Notes: generated by a model not told the origin, from the sequence alone. Numbered from the stretch's first letter, positions 32,870-43,193 are shown. The stretch is 64,000 nucleotides of DNA from Brachyhypopomus gauderio (GCF_052324685.1 NC_135220.1:10201820-10265819), one strand, 5' to 3'. Numbers and translations are program-made.

Positions 32870-33582
32870 AGTAACATAATACAGGAAGATGATAAAATCC
32901 TGCACCTAACATCTGGTGTCATGCAAAAGGCTTTGCTAGGATGTATTAACCAACCAACCACTATGATCTAATAATACCCTACTACTATTCTCATGACCCA
33001 TCGTCTCAACTACCCAGTTCTACTAAGAAACTACTGCGATGACAAGATAGATTTCACACACCCTATGCACACACTAGTTGCTTGAACAGAACACAGCAGC
33101 AGCTACAATCTGATACTGTCTCGACAAGGATCCAGAAGCAAAGCGCACTCTGTTCATGGTCCATTGCCTCAACTGCCAAGTACTCGGACCACCACACAAA
33201 CCTAGACTGACCTTCCAAACAAAGTGACAATGACACACACAATACCTTGCAAGCTTTTCATTGGGGTCATCAGGAAGGCACCTCCATTAGTTGGTGTTTC
33301 GATTAACTGAGCCCCCAACACCACCAGAAGGCTCATCAGTGGAGTCTGGCATCTCAGACCTACCCCCCTCCAAGCTCACAAAGTAGTCCATCACAAGATT
33401 TTGCTACCGCATGCTCTGTTGTGAAAGGCATTTGCTAACAACCTTGCTACGCATATCCCATATCCCAACATCACACACACCAAACATTTTATCTCTTCAA
33501 ATACCATCCTTACCCCACCTACCCTCAGCCCTTCTTAGCCACACCCACTGACCAGATCTCTCAGCTACCGCTGACAACTCCT
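32870..33582 (-). other. Probable 3' region of the RLE-type LINE
   Basis: Lies directly downstream (on -) of the stop of the 33583-34236 frame. It is C/A-rich and non-coding. The 3' end of the element is not defined by any tail I can see. Confidence 0.35.
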
Positions 33583-34236
33583 TTACCACTGCTCATCACA
33601 GTCTCTACATCCAAACTCAGCCAGCAGTCTTGTGGCAGACTTCACCACAAAACCCCTAGCCCTTACCTCTACGGGTCTAATATATGCTTGCCAGCCCCGC
33701 TCTCTTACCTCAGCCACCAAATCTGCATACTTCAACCTTTTCCTTTCATATGCTGCATCAACTTTGTCTTCAAATGGAACAGTTAACTGTAAGAAATACA
33801 CTATCCGGTTACTTTCAGAATACAACACAACATCTGGCCTCAAGTTTGTGACTACAATACACTCTGGGACCTGTAATTTACAGCCTACACCAACCAACAG
33901 CTCCCAATATCTTGCATCAGCCCACTTACTGCCAACTTTTGAATACTGTGCTGGCTCCTTGCTATGCTGCCCCTCACACACAAACCTAATTACTCTATTG
34001 GAACTAGCAACTGGCATGCCATTAACTTCCAACCGCTTCTTATCCAGTGCACCTGCCAATGATTTGAGTACCTGATTATGCCTCCATGTGTAACGTCTCT
34101 GTGACAAACTCACCTTACATGCCGACAGGATGTGCTTCAATGTACCACTTCCTGCACATAGCTTACAAGGTGAATCCTCACCAAACCACTGCCCAAGGTT
34201 TTGTGGAGTTGGAAGCACATCATAGGTAGCTCCCAC
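33583..34236 (-). pseudogene. Restriction-like-endonuclease LINE, C-terminal ORF fragment
   Basis: An open 217-codon frame matching the C-terminus of non-LTR retrotransposons that carry a C-terminal restriction-like endonuclease (R2/NeSL-type groups). It has a zinc-knuckle-like CKLCAGSGTLKHILSAC, then YTWRHNQVL. The endonuclease region has LRPDVVLYSESNRIVYF, LQLTVPFED and AYERKRLKYADLV. From memory, relatives usually have ELTVP where this reads QLTVP, so the nuclease may be compromised. RT is absent (5'-truncated). It abuts a Tc1 fragment at its 5' side. Exact clade uncertain. Confidence 0.65.
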
Positions 34237-34299
34237 AAGAAATCAATATCAATAGCCTAAAATATCAAGAATTATTAGCTACATCTTACATTCCCAATC

Positions 34300-34721
34300 A
34301 TAAAAGGGGTCAAATTTTGCAGCGGGATGGTGCTTCATCTCATACATACATCTCTACATCAAAGTTCCTCAAGGCGAAGAAGATCAAGGTGCTCCAGGAC
34401 TGGCCAGCCCAGTCACCAGACACGAACATCATTGAGCATGTTTGGGGTAGGATGAAAGAGGAAGCTTGGAAGACAAAACCAAAGAATTTTGATGAACTAT
34501 TCCTGATGACTTCATCAATAAATTGTATGAATCATTGTCGAACCGCATGGATGCGGTCCTTCAAGCTCGTGGAAGTCACACAAAATATTAAATATGGCTC
34601 TAATAGCACCACAACGTCATTCACCAGTGTTATGAAGCATATATTTGTATATGAAGTGAATTATTCGTTTGATTTTCTTACTTTCTGTGTGCAACAAAAC
34701 TTTTGTCTTGCCAAAATCTGA
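34300..34721 (+). pseudogene. Tc1/mariner transposase C-terminal fragment
   Basis: LQRDGASSHTYISTSKFLK contains the second catalytic Asp, and DWPAQSPDTNIIEHVWGRM carries the final catalytic Glu. KPKNFDELF follows. The frame then degenerates. The N-terminal DNA-binding part is missing, probably displaced by the RLE LINE at its 5' side. It is a different lineage from the element at 30032. Confidence 0.8.
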
Positions 34722-35311
34722 CCTTTCTGTGTTCATTAAATGATCAATATTTCTGCAGTTAAGTAAATTAATTTTCATAAATTAAATCTTATTTGGGAGG
34801 GTTTCAGCTTTCATATGAGTCATTTCTAAAACCAATCGATGAATTTAAAGTCAGGTTATAAGCTTTTGTTTCCTCAACATGGATAAGCGACAGAACTTAT
34901 GTCAGGGACTGTATACTGCGGGGTTTCTCGGAATTCTCTCAGAAACAGTGAATATTTCATCAGTATATGTCTGTTCATATCCTTTTTCAAGGGTGTTTTA
35001 CACGAGAAATTCTAACCATATCACCCATGTCAAAAGCAAAAGACTGTCTTTTTTTACCGTTAGGAAAACAATACAGCGTTTTAAACACCTTGAATGAGTT
35101 GGCTTCATTCACATCGAGGATTCGTTACCTATACATACCTGTATAGGTAACGAATTCCACACATGGTTGCCTGGCGAATGTCTCTCAAGGAGACCATAAT
35201 GTTCCTCTCTCCACTCAAATCGGACACAAACGTCTCCGCAGCACCTTGGAGTTTCTGCGATGATGGGATCACAACGACTCTGCAGAATCTGAGCGCCCTG
35301 GCTAGTGTCTT
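34722..35311. other. Unassigned, with a strong hairpin
   Basis: No recognisable gene. The only structure is the 16-bp hairpin at 35120-35155. Confidence 0.5.
35120..35155. repeat. Perfect 16-bp hairpin with 4-nt loop
   Basis: ATTCGTTACCTATACA, loop TACC, then the exact reverse complement. It stands alone in unassigned DNA. Confidence 0.85.
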
Positions 35312-35662
35312 CTAAAACCAGGGTTTAAAGAGTTTATGAAACAGCTTAGGTGCGTTGTTCGCCAAGTAGAAATCATCAGGCTTTTGCAGACATGCATTCT
35401 GACATTGGCTCGGATGGTCGATAGCACAGCCGTGGCAGTTTTCCTTTATGTTGCCGGTTATAATCTGCCCCAACAGCTCACCAGTTACCGACCGAATAAT
35501 GTTGAGAATTGGCGCAGTAATACACCCATCTGTGCTGTCCGAGCCTTCAGCGCAGTCATTTAGTGTCAATCTTTCAAACACATCCACAACAGCAACCATT
35601 TCTGCATCGTCAGCCGTATTGAACATGTCTACGGATTGAACGTTATTGTTAGCAAAAGCCAT
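35312..35662 (-). CDS. Unrecognised small ORF with Cys/His motif
   Basis: A 116-codon frame starting MAFANNNVQS after a short leader. It has an acidic N-terminal half (DDAEMVAVVDVFERLTL) and a C-terminal motif NCHGCAIDHPSQCQNACL, then KPDDFYLANNAPKLFHKLF. I do not recognise a named family. The CxGCxxxHPSQxxxxCL pattern vaguely recalls uncharacterised repeat-borne ORFs in aquatic animals, but I cannot confirm that. It lies in an unassigned island between Tc1 debris and TAAR 3, and may be an element-encoded or decayed gene. Confidence 0.35.
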   Translation of the reverse strand: MAFANNNVQSVDMFNTADDAEMVAVVDVFERLTLNDCAEGSDSTDGCITAPILNIIRSVTGELLGQIITGNIKENCHGCAIDHPSQCQNACLQKPDDFYLANNAPKLFHKLFKPWF

Positions 35663-35944
35663 CTTACTGATTTCGAGACTTGAAGATGTGTTGGTCAGTG
35701 AAAAAAATGAGGAGAGGAGATGAGTCTGTCCAATGCCTCAGGGGATATGGTCTTATCGTAAACCCCGCGTGAGGGAGAGCCCATAGGTGGGGCAGTGGAT
35801 GGGTCGGGAACGGGGTAGATGCTCATTGGTCATCGTAGTTCTCAATATTCTATGTGGTATGTCCGCCTCAAACGCATCCAAATGATTTGTTCTAATTTCT
35901 GAAAAATTAACAATATCTTGTCGAAACAAACCATCTAATTTGTA

Positions 35945-36163
35945 ACTCATACCAGTTACAACGTACAACGTAAACCTTCATAGTGTTTCTTTTGGAGATC
36001 TCCTCCGCATAACATTGTAAATTCAATTCCATGCTGGAGATCGCAGTTGCTTTGACTCATACCAGTTACAACGTACAAAGTCAACCTTCATAGTGTTTCT
36101 TTTGGAGATCTCCTCCGCATAACATTGTAAATTCAATTCCATGCCGCAGATTGCAGTTGCTTT
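35945..36163 (+). repeat. Two tandem copies of a 110-bp unit
   Basis: ACTCATACCAGTTACAACGT recurs at 35945 and 36055 with a few substitutions between units (for example ACAACGTAAACC versus ACAAAGTCAACC). Confidence 0.9.
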
Positions 36164-36184
36164 GACTGTAAATGTCCGTTGAGG

Positions 36185-36480
36185 TCAATCAGCGTTTGAC
36201 CAGCTATGAATCTCATCACACGGCTTAGGCACTTTATAAATTTCAGAGACAAACTCCCATTGAGAACACCATTTTCTAAATAAAATCCAGCTACACCGGT
36301 CAAAAGTTAGCATGTGATCCGCACGCGTCCACGATAGATCCCCCGGAGATGAGGCAGTCAGAAGTGTAACATTACGCATGTCAGGTTCGAACACAAATCC
36401 AGCAATACGCCCGTAAGGCAGAGTCCAGATTTGGGAAGTTGGGTCCGCAATTCTCGTTCTAGAGCTAGACTTCGCAGATT
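36185..36480 (-). other. Unassigned open frame
   Basis: On - a frame with RIADPTSQIWTLPYGRIAGF, DLSWTRADHMLTFDRCSW and FRKWCSQWEFVSEIYKV is open for about 100 codons before merging with the antisense of the 87-bp repeats. It has no family I recognise. It may belong with the 35312-35662 frame, since strand and region agree. Confidence 0.25.
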
Positions 36481-36737
36481 TTTTGTGGTGCTCCTGGGCA
36501 GTTTGCCATTTTTGACTATCGCAAGTTATTTTGGCTCGTTTGCTAAAGTGTACACCAGGGGTGCCCATTTTGTGGTGCTCCTGGGCAGTTTGCCATTTTT
36601 GACTATCGCAAGTTATTTTGGCTCGTTTGCTAAAGTGTACACCAGGGGTGCCCATTTTGTGGTGCTCCTGGGCAGTTTGCCATTTTTGACTATCGCAAGT
36701 TATTTTGGCTCGTTTGCTAAAGTGTACACCAGGGGTG
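36481..36737 (+). repeat. 87-bp minisatellite, three units
   Basis: TTTTGTGGTGCTCCTGGGCA starts at 36481, 36568 and 36655, exactly 87 bp apart, with almost no differences between units. 87 is a multiple of three, so both strands show artificial repeated peptides. Confidence 0.93.
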
Positions 36738-36758
36738 CCCCCCCCCCCCCCCCCCCCC
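36738..36758 (+). repeat. Poly-C run of 21
   Basis: Uninterrupted C tract ending the minisatellite. Confidence 0.9.
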
Positions 36759-36987
36759 GGTCAACAATTTACGTTCGAGATAAACGTAAGGTTTTAAGGT
36801 AATTAAGCTTTCTTTTAACCTTCTCTAAATGGGCACTCAGGACAGGTTCCCATGTAAACGGGCAATTGTTTTAGAAGAGCTCCTGATAGTCATCTAAACT
36901 AATTTAGATTAGGGGGTCTCTTTCAGGATGTTCCCGGATACACGTCCTAAACATCAAAGACAATGGAGGGGCAAATGTTTTAGGCAG

Positions 36988-37141
36988 CAGACACACACAC
37001 ACACACACACACACACAGCTAATAGTTAAAAGACAATAGAGGGGGGCAAATGTTTTAGGGGGACTATCCCACACTCTTACCTGCCACACACACCCATAGC
37101 TTAAAACACAATGAAGAGGGTAATCTCACACCCACCCAGAC

Positions 37142-37200
<59 letters not shown>

Positions 37201-37222
37201 TACCCAGACACACACACACACA
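36988..37222 (+). repeat. Two (CA)n microsatellites
   Basis: About 36988-37017 and 37139-37198, with shorter CA blocks up to 37222. Confidence 0.93.
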
Positions 37223-37942
37223 TACGTCAAAGATAAAGAAGAGCATTTAGGTTTAGGGACTTCTGATAATCATCTAAACTAATTACCATGAGGCCCGCAC
37301 GCTCACGATGCACATAGGAATGTTCATTGAGTAATAAAATGCTGGATAAGGGGGTGGGGCAATAAAGTTTTATTGGGGGCAATAAAACTGTCAAAACTGT
37401 CTGAAGCCCTAGCTAAAATAACCCTATCTTATAATTTATATATGCTATCTGAGGCATTAACTCATGTTTCAACCTTGTACAGGATGCACTTTGCTCACGT
37501 TGCTTGTGGTACTTTCTCCACCAGATGAGCAGGTGAGATCATGGTTGATGTTCCTGGTGTTTGGAGGATTCCAACATTGCTCAGCTTGTCCATAAGCTCT
37601 GTATGTGTCTCTGGATGCTGTGAAACCACACGTTGAAATTACTGGCAGTGTTTTAGTATTGTGCACGTGTTTCCCAGGCACATTATGTTTGTATTCATTT
37701 AATAGGTATTTGTATTTAAAATACATGTATAAAATATGTACAAATAAATTTAAAAAATGACCATGTTTGCAAAATGTCAGATGAAAAAATGACATGATTT
37801 ATGATACTGACAACTAACTTTTATCTGTAAACACTTACTGACCCTACTGGTCACCACTGGTCATGACAGTACTGAATATTAAATGAATGATGCTGGGTAG
37901 AAAGTAGCCATTCATATGTTAGTAGGAGGATTCATACTTCAG

Positions 37943-37950
37943 TATATATA
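37943..37950 (+). promoter_or_regulatory. TATA box of TAAR 3
   Basis: TATATATA lies 83-90 bp upstream of the ATG, at the position of TATAAATA in TAAR 1 and 2. The 5' flank matches that of TAAR 1 from about 37450. Confidence 0.55.
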
Positions 37951-38032
37951 CATTATCTGCAAAGGCAAATTCATCAGTCCAGCGACAACATATTCTGATC
38001 AGCTCCAGTTGTCATATCTGAAGATATTTAAA

Positions 38033-39055
38033 ATGAACATCACAGAGTATCAGCACAACATGACAGTTCAGTACTGCTTTCCTGAGGACAACTCATCATG
38101 CAGAAAGGAGGTCAGAACAGGAACTGGGAATATATTCTTATTCACTCTATTGTCATTTATCTCTGTGTGTACTGTGTTTTTGAACCTGCTGGTGATCATC
38201 TCCATCTCTCACTTCAAGCAGCTCCACACTCCAACCAACCTGCTTATCCTCTCTCTGGCTGTAGCTGATCTTCTCGTGGGTCTTGTTGTTATGCCAGTGA
38301 ATATAATGCAACTAAAAGACAGCTGTTGGTATCTTGGTAAAATGACATGCATAGTTGCTTTAATAATCAATTTTATCTCAATGTCAGCATCTGTGTGTAA
38401 TATGGTTTTCATTGCAGGTGATCGGTACATTGCTATCAGTGACCCTCTGCTGTATTCCACTAAAGTCACAGTGTGTAAAATGTCTTTATTAATAATTCTA
38501 GGCTGGTCTTGTTCTCTGTTGTATATCCTCATGTATTTATACTTTAACGATCATCTCCTTCAGTCTCAGATTGTGAGCAGATGCCATGGAGAGTGTATTT
38601 TGGTCTTAAAATATTCCTTGACGACTGTTGATCTAGTGATTTCATTTCTGTGCCCATGTTCAATTATAATCATCTTGTATTCAGTCATTTTTACATTGGC
38701 AAAACGTCAAGCTAAAGCTGTGAGGTCTGTTTTGAATGCTACCTCAAACAAACACAGAGCCAACATTTCTAAGTCTTCTAATTCTAAAGCAGCAAAAACA
38801 CTGGGCATTGTTGTTGGTGTTTATTTTGCTCTCTGGATACCTGTTAGTCTATGTTCTCTGTTAGTTCAAAACTTCACATCTATGTCATTAGTGTGGACTG
38901 TTCTTATCTGGCTTTTATGCATTAATTCTTCTGTCAATCCCCTAATTTATGCTATATTTTATCCATGGTTCAGAGCATCAGCAAAATACATACTGACTTG
39001 TCGACTGTTTGATTACTCATCGTCAACATTCCGCTTGTTTCCAGAGCAGATTTAA
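38033..39055 (+). CDS. taar: Trace amine-associated receptor, class III-like (TAAR 3 of array)
   Basis: A 340-aa intact single-exon paralogue starting MNITEYQHNM. It has Asn113 (3.32), Asp200 (5.42), Cys106, CHGEC, W268/P270 and the TAAR motif NSSVNPLIYAIFYPWF. The residue before DRY is Gly129 (AGDRY), where the two neighbours have Ile. Three adjacent codons differ here (GGT GAT CGG versus ATT GAC AGG), a cluster unlike ordinary drift. TM5-TM6 also diverge more (ILVLKYSLTTVDL, FALWIPVSLC). An upstream in-frame ATG at 37916 would add 39 residues but is not conserved in TAAR 2. The receptor is probably functional, though the 3.48 change may alter coupling. Confidence 0.92.
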   Translation: MNITEYQHNMTVQYCFPEDNSSCRKEVRTGTGNIFLFTLLSFISVCTVFLNLLVIISISHFKQLHTPTNLLILSLAVADLLVGLVVMPVNIMQLKDSCWYLGKMTCIVALIINFISMSASVCNMVFIAGDRYIAISDPLLYSTKVTVCKMSLLIILGWSCSLLYILMYLYFNDHLLQSQIVSRCHGECILVLKYSLTTVDLVISFLCPCSIIIILYSVIFTLAKRQAKAVRSVLNATSNKHRANISKSSNSKAAKTLGIVVGVYFALWIPVSLCSLLVQNFTSMSLVWTVLIWLLCINSSVNPLIYAIFYPWFRASAKYILTCRLFDYSSSTFRLFPEQI

Positions 39056-39499
39056 TTCCATATTACAGATTTAATTTCACATTACAGTTGTGCCTTTTTA
39101 ACCTGAAGTAGGATTCAGCTGGCAAAGTGATGAAAAAAATGTCACATTGTGAATAGATTAAAGCAATTTGTTGTTTTTCCAAGCTTGAATAACATATTTT
39201 ATACATATTTTACAACATTTGATATTTATGTTTTCAAAGTTTCAAAAACTGAAGAGGTGGGAATGATGAATGGATGCATTTGTTTAAGTGTATATCGCAT
39301 TTTTCAAATCGTATTCTAATATAATTATGTACATGAATTAATGTATCTAAATCAGATATAAGGAACAAGGATATGTATGCCTTTTGTCAAACTTAGCCTA
39401 TATACATATATAAAACAAGTGCTGCTATAAGACTGTAGCACTATTTTAATTCATTCATATTTTAATTGCTTGGTCCGATATATTTTATTTCTTTGTCAG

Positions 39500-40650
39500 A
39501 TATTAACTTGACTGATATGTCACTGGTGTGCACATCATTTTTTGGCCAGTATACATGAATTCAGGGCTGGACTGGGACAAAAAATCGCCCCTGGCATTTT
39601 TGGTTTAGACCGGCCCCTCATTAGCGGTGCACAACCGACTTGTAATTTATGTATGTGGGGTACGACATGGAAAAAGAAATGATTAAGAAATTACTGATTA
39701 AAGTCATTGGATTTAATCTTAGCACTTTTATATCACAATCACTTTTATGATTTTATTGAAATCATCTCAATATGTATTTTCTGAATTTCTCCGATATAAC
39801 AGCTCAATTCAAATTCTTCAGGTTAAAGGTGCTCCCTCCATTTATTTATCATTTATAAGTTTTAAAATCTGTAATTTTACTTGTTTGAGTGCTTTTTAAA
39901 ACATGTTGAACCACAGCATAGAGGCTACAAATTCAAACTACTATGCAGCCTTTCAACACACCTTTAACCTAAATATCTAAATGCTATGATAGTCTAAAAC
40001 AGACACTTGCTGTTCATCCAACACTTCTCAGTCTTGACCATTTGCTATTTTATCAGAATAAGAGCATGTAGCTGCCAGATTTTGGGAAGTATGCAAATAC
40101 CAATTAATACTGATACTAATCAATCGCCATTGCTCATCATTCTCATGTAATAAAGTCCCTGTGTTGTCCTAATGTTACTACCTGCTTACGTACTACATTT
40201 TCCCGCTCAGTCTGTCCCTCGGTTTCTATTTCACAAGCCTGCATCTCTGGCTGTTGCTCTCCCTGTCTGATGCTGTTGTCTTCACTTACAGAGGACGCGG
40301 AGGCTACAGCAGCGAACATGTCTGTGATTTTTACACATTTTGTAGCATCTACATTGAGACTCTTCAATTTCTTCTCCTTTAACAATGTGCTCAACACTGA
40401 ACGTAGCGGGAGTTACAGCAGACCACGCAGAGAAAGGGTGGGGCCGCTTTCGTCCTATATCCTGATTGGTTCAGTCCACTGTCTATATTGAAGATGGGCC
40501 AATGGGCCTCTAAATTGTGGAAAAAAGGGAAGAAACAAAAAACCTATCAACCCCTGAGGACTGTCGGCCCACCGGGCAAATGCCCGGTACGCCAGTTTAC
40601 CAGTCCAGCCCTGCATGAATTCCTCAGTACTATGCTTTATTTACTTAGTG
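39500..40650 (+). pseudogene. TAAR TM7 remnant downstream of TAAR 3, split by hAT
   Basis: The left part 39500-39561 (GATATTAACTTGACTGATAT) and right part 40614-40650 (GAATTCCTCAGTACTATGCT) together equal the relic after TAAR 1, separated by the hAT element at 39562-40613. Confidence 0.72.
39562..40613. mobile_element. hAT element, TSD CATGAATT
   Basis: Termini CAGGGCTGGACTGG are perfectly inverted over 14 bp, flanked by CATGAATT at 39554-39561 and 40614-40621. The empty site is visible in the TAAR 1 unit (ATACATGAATTCCTC). A short frame on - (40397-40143, starting MLSTLLKEKKLKSL) may be a leftover of a transposase N-terminus. Otherwise it is non-coding and non-autonomous. Confidence 0.9.
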
Positions 40651-41185
40651 TTCCATGTCATTTAAGTATATTGTTACTTGTAGAATTTTGAGAGTCCTCA
40701 ATGTGACCATTGGTTTTTCATAACAATACCTTTGTCACTTTGCACTAAATTTGGCTGATTTATTTATTATGATTTGAATAACTAGAGGCCATAAGGCAGA
40801 GGTATTTATACCTTTTCCTCTGGAGGCCCCCTAGCCATAACCTGTACAAAATCTCTGCATATCATCTGGCTTTGGGAACAGAACAAGAACAAGAGCTAAA
40901 TCATTTTCTAAAAGATATTTCACATTTCTGGATGTGCGCACAATTTGTGTGGTTCACGCAGTACACCTATTGACTGATGGGCACAATATTACCCACATTG
41001 ATGTTGTGACTAAGGAAAGGAGTCTTTGTTGAAGTACAAGATACACTGAAACATCTCAATTCTGAGCTCTGTATTCAAGCACATAGAGTTTGAACACCAG
41101 ATAAGTCATCTTCTACAAAAATATTTGTACAAACCCAATGAACTTGGTACTGAAATGTTAAAATAATAAAGAATAAACAAAATTA
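40651..41185 (+). other. TAAR 3 downstream flank (unsplit)
   Basis: Host DNA colinear with 10360-10500, 14498-14663 and 26658-26830 but without their insertions. It is the internal control for reconstructing the TAAR 1 unit. No gene seen. Confidence 0.75.
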
Positions 41186-41189
41186 TTAA

Positions 41190-41789
41190 TGTCCGAGCCG
41201 CCAGGGTGCGGAATTCAAGGGCGTGCTCCGCTGCGCTGCGGCTGCCCTGGCGCAGTGGTAGCAGACTCTGTCCGCATGCTCTCCCTCTCCTAGGGTGGTT
41301 AAACACCGCCTTGAATTCTTGAATGAAATTGGCATAGTTAGTCACAAACGGAGCGTTAGCGGTGAGCTGGACTGCGCCCCAGTCTAAAGCCTTCTCTTTC
41401 AGGCGTGACACCACAAACACTACTTTTTCTTCGTCCCCGAGCTGCGAACGACTGGCGAAGTGCAGCTGGCACTGCACCAGAAAACCTTCGCAGCGCTCGG
41501 GATCCCCTCCATATGGCTTGGGAGGGGTGATGGGAGCTCTGGCCGGTCTGGTTCTCTCCGTGGTAGCCTGCACAGATAAACTCTGCATGCAAGTAGTGAG
41601 TGTCGCGAGAACTGCACGGAGCTCCTGCTGCTGCTTACCTAGAGCCCTCCCCTGATGCGCAAGAATCTCCAGAGGAGAGGGCTCCTCGCCTCCGGCCGCT
41701 CCAGGCTGCACATTCTGTGACGCAGGAACAGAGGCGGCCGAAGGCGAGGGTTGCACTGAATGGTCTTTATTATCCATCCAAATCAACAT
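41190..41789 (-). pseudogene. Ty3/Gypsy gag fragment (second family)
   Basis: An open gag-like frame with a coiled-coil-like LGKQQQELRAVLATLTTC, the pre-capsid PKPYGGDPERCEGFLVQCQL and capsid motifs FASRSQLGDEEKVVFVVSRL and LKEKALDWGAVQ. It is followed by FKAVFNHP and then a junction into host flank at about 41190. It belongs to the same gag superfamily as 7435 but a distinct lineage. No pol is attached. Confidence 0.78.
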
Positions 41790-41825
41790 GCAAACAGAAA
41801 AGCTTCTATAACAGAAACAAGGTCC

Positions 41826-41887
41826 AGACTACTTGTGATGCCCCGTTGGAGCTCTATACTGGACCTCTCTGGCATCACAAGTAGTCT
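41826..41887. repeat. 17-bp perfect inverted repeat with 28-nt loop
   Basis: AGACTACTTGTGATGCC at 41826-41842 and its exact reverse complement at 41871-41887. An inner GGTCCAG/CTGGACC pair lies beside it. Confidence 0.85.
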
Positions 41888-42589
41888 CAGGGGAACATGT
41901 TCTTCGTCAAGCATGGGCCTTCTGTATGTCTGGTCTCCTTGACCTAAAGGGTGACCTCAAACGTCCTAATTTTTTTGCAAGCTATGTTTTAAAAATACTT
42001 CTTTGGGAAAGCAGTTTCTGCATTTCTATCACATTCCCCACTTGTTTGTACTTTCTCACAGTACAAACACTCAACATTATCACAGTATTTTTTAAACAAC
42101 ATAAGTACCATTCATTGATTTTATAAAACAGTTATTTGAATCGTACCTGAATCATTACCCAGAGTTTAACTACGGATTACTGGAATTAATCCAGTCACAA
42201 GTCATGAAACTAAACAATAAACATGCCATACATCTCACATTACTCATTCTGGAATACAAAGGATTTCATTCATCAAACATAATAAGCTTTATCCAGAGTT
42301 ATCTTATTAGTTGCTCTAAGATTGTGATTATCACTTCATTAAACAATACATTTTAAATTTGGAAACAATTAGTCTGAAACAATCTGAACACAGATAACTC
42401 ATGTACATGAAAGGGAACTATAATACTCTTGTAGTTATGAACAAAGTTACAAAGTTTAAAAGTACCTGAACACAAACAAATTAGAATATATAGTAATTAG
42501 TTGAGATTAGATAAAACTTTCTCTGCTAAACACAAAAAACATCCTCTCCTTATCATATACTTACTCCAGCCGTCCTTCATACACACCGC
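41888..42589. other. Unassigned, possible ERV 3' region
   Basis: AT-rich DNA between the Gypsy fragment and the retroviral env piece. By position it should be the env end and LTR of the - strand provirus, but I cannot identify a matching LTR or a reading frame. Confidence 0.35.
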
Positions 42590-42855
42590 TCACCATAGGG
42601 TCCACCATTGGACTCTCTGCTCATCTTGCTTCAGTCCTGCAGCCACCTCCTTCATCCTCCCCACAGCAATGGTGATGTTACCTGTGGGCTCGTCGTTAGC
42701 AGGTATATAAGTACAACATCGGTCTCCTACCATGGCACACACTCCTCCTTCTTTGGCAAGGATTATGTCTAGTGCCATCCTGTTTTGCTCTGCCATCATT
42801 CTTAGTGCAGTCAGCTTGGTCTTGATGCCTTCTGTTGCAGCAATAGTGCTGTTAA
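42590..42855 (-). pseudogene. Endogenous retrovirus env, transmembrane-subunit piece
   Basis: An ectodomain part of a retroviral envelope TM subunit: a heptad-type helix, the segment corresponding to the conserved immunosuppressive-type region, and a CX6CC motif (CAMVGDRCC) typical of gamma- and epsilon-like retroviruses. The upstream part of env lies at 56415-57123, beyond a LTR-element insertion. No membrane anchor is recognisable downstream. It is a broken relic. Confidence 0.78.
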
Positions 42856-43193
42856 TGTCACAGTGACAGCTCTGGACCCTTCCCTGTGGGCGTGTCGCTA
42901 TGTTGTCTGCGTGCAATTATGTCCATGTTTGTAGTTCCGTGGGTGTGGGTCGTTTGTGAGCGTGTTTGTAGTCTCACCTGTGCCTTGTCTCGAGATCACG
43001 AGGGTACGTGTTAATCACCTATATAATGTGCGTTCGCGCAATGTCTTGAGCTCGTCTTTATCTTGAGTTTGTGCCAGCGTGAGTGTCTGTGTGTGCTTAC
43101 GCTACCGCGCTAGACTTCACCTGTGTTTGTCACAATTAAAGTATATGTTCACAATAGTCATTGTTGTGCTTGCCTCCTCCTCCACGCGTTACA
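42856..43193 (+). mobile_element. 5' LTR of non-autonomous LTR element
   Basis: Begins TGTCACAGTG after the duplication GTTAA (42851-42855) and ends GCGTTACA. It has a TATA-like CTATATAATG and an AATTAAAG signal. A second copy is at about 49978-50277 and a third, split, forms the 3' LTR ending at 56414, where GTTAA recurs (56415-56419). Confidence 0.75.

Noticed and set aside
36431-36802. Repeat protein encoded by the 87-bp minisatellite
   Set aside because: The repeat length happens to be a multiple of three; no start context, and it runs into poly-C.
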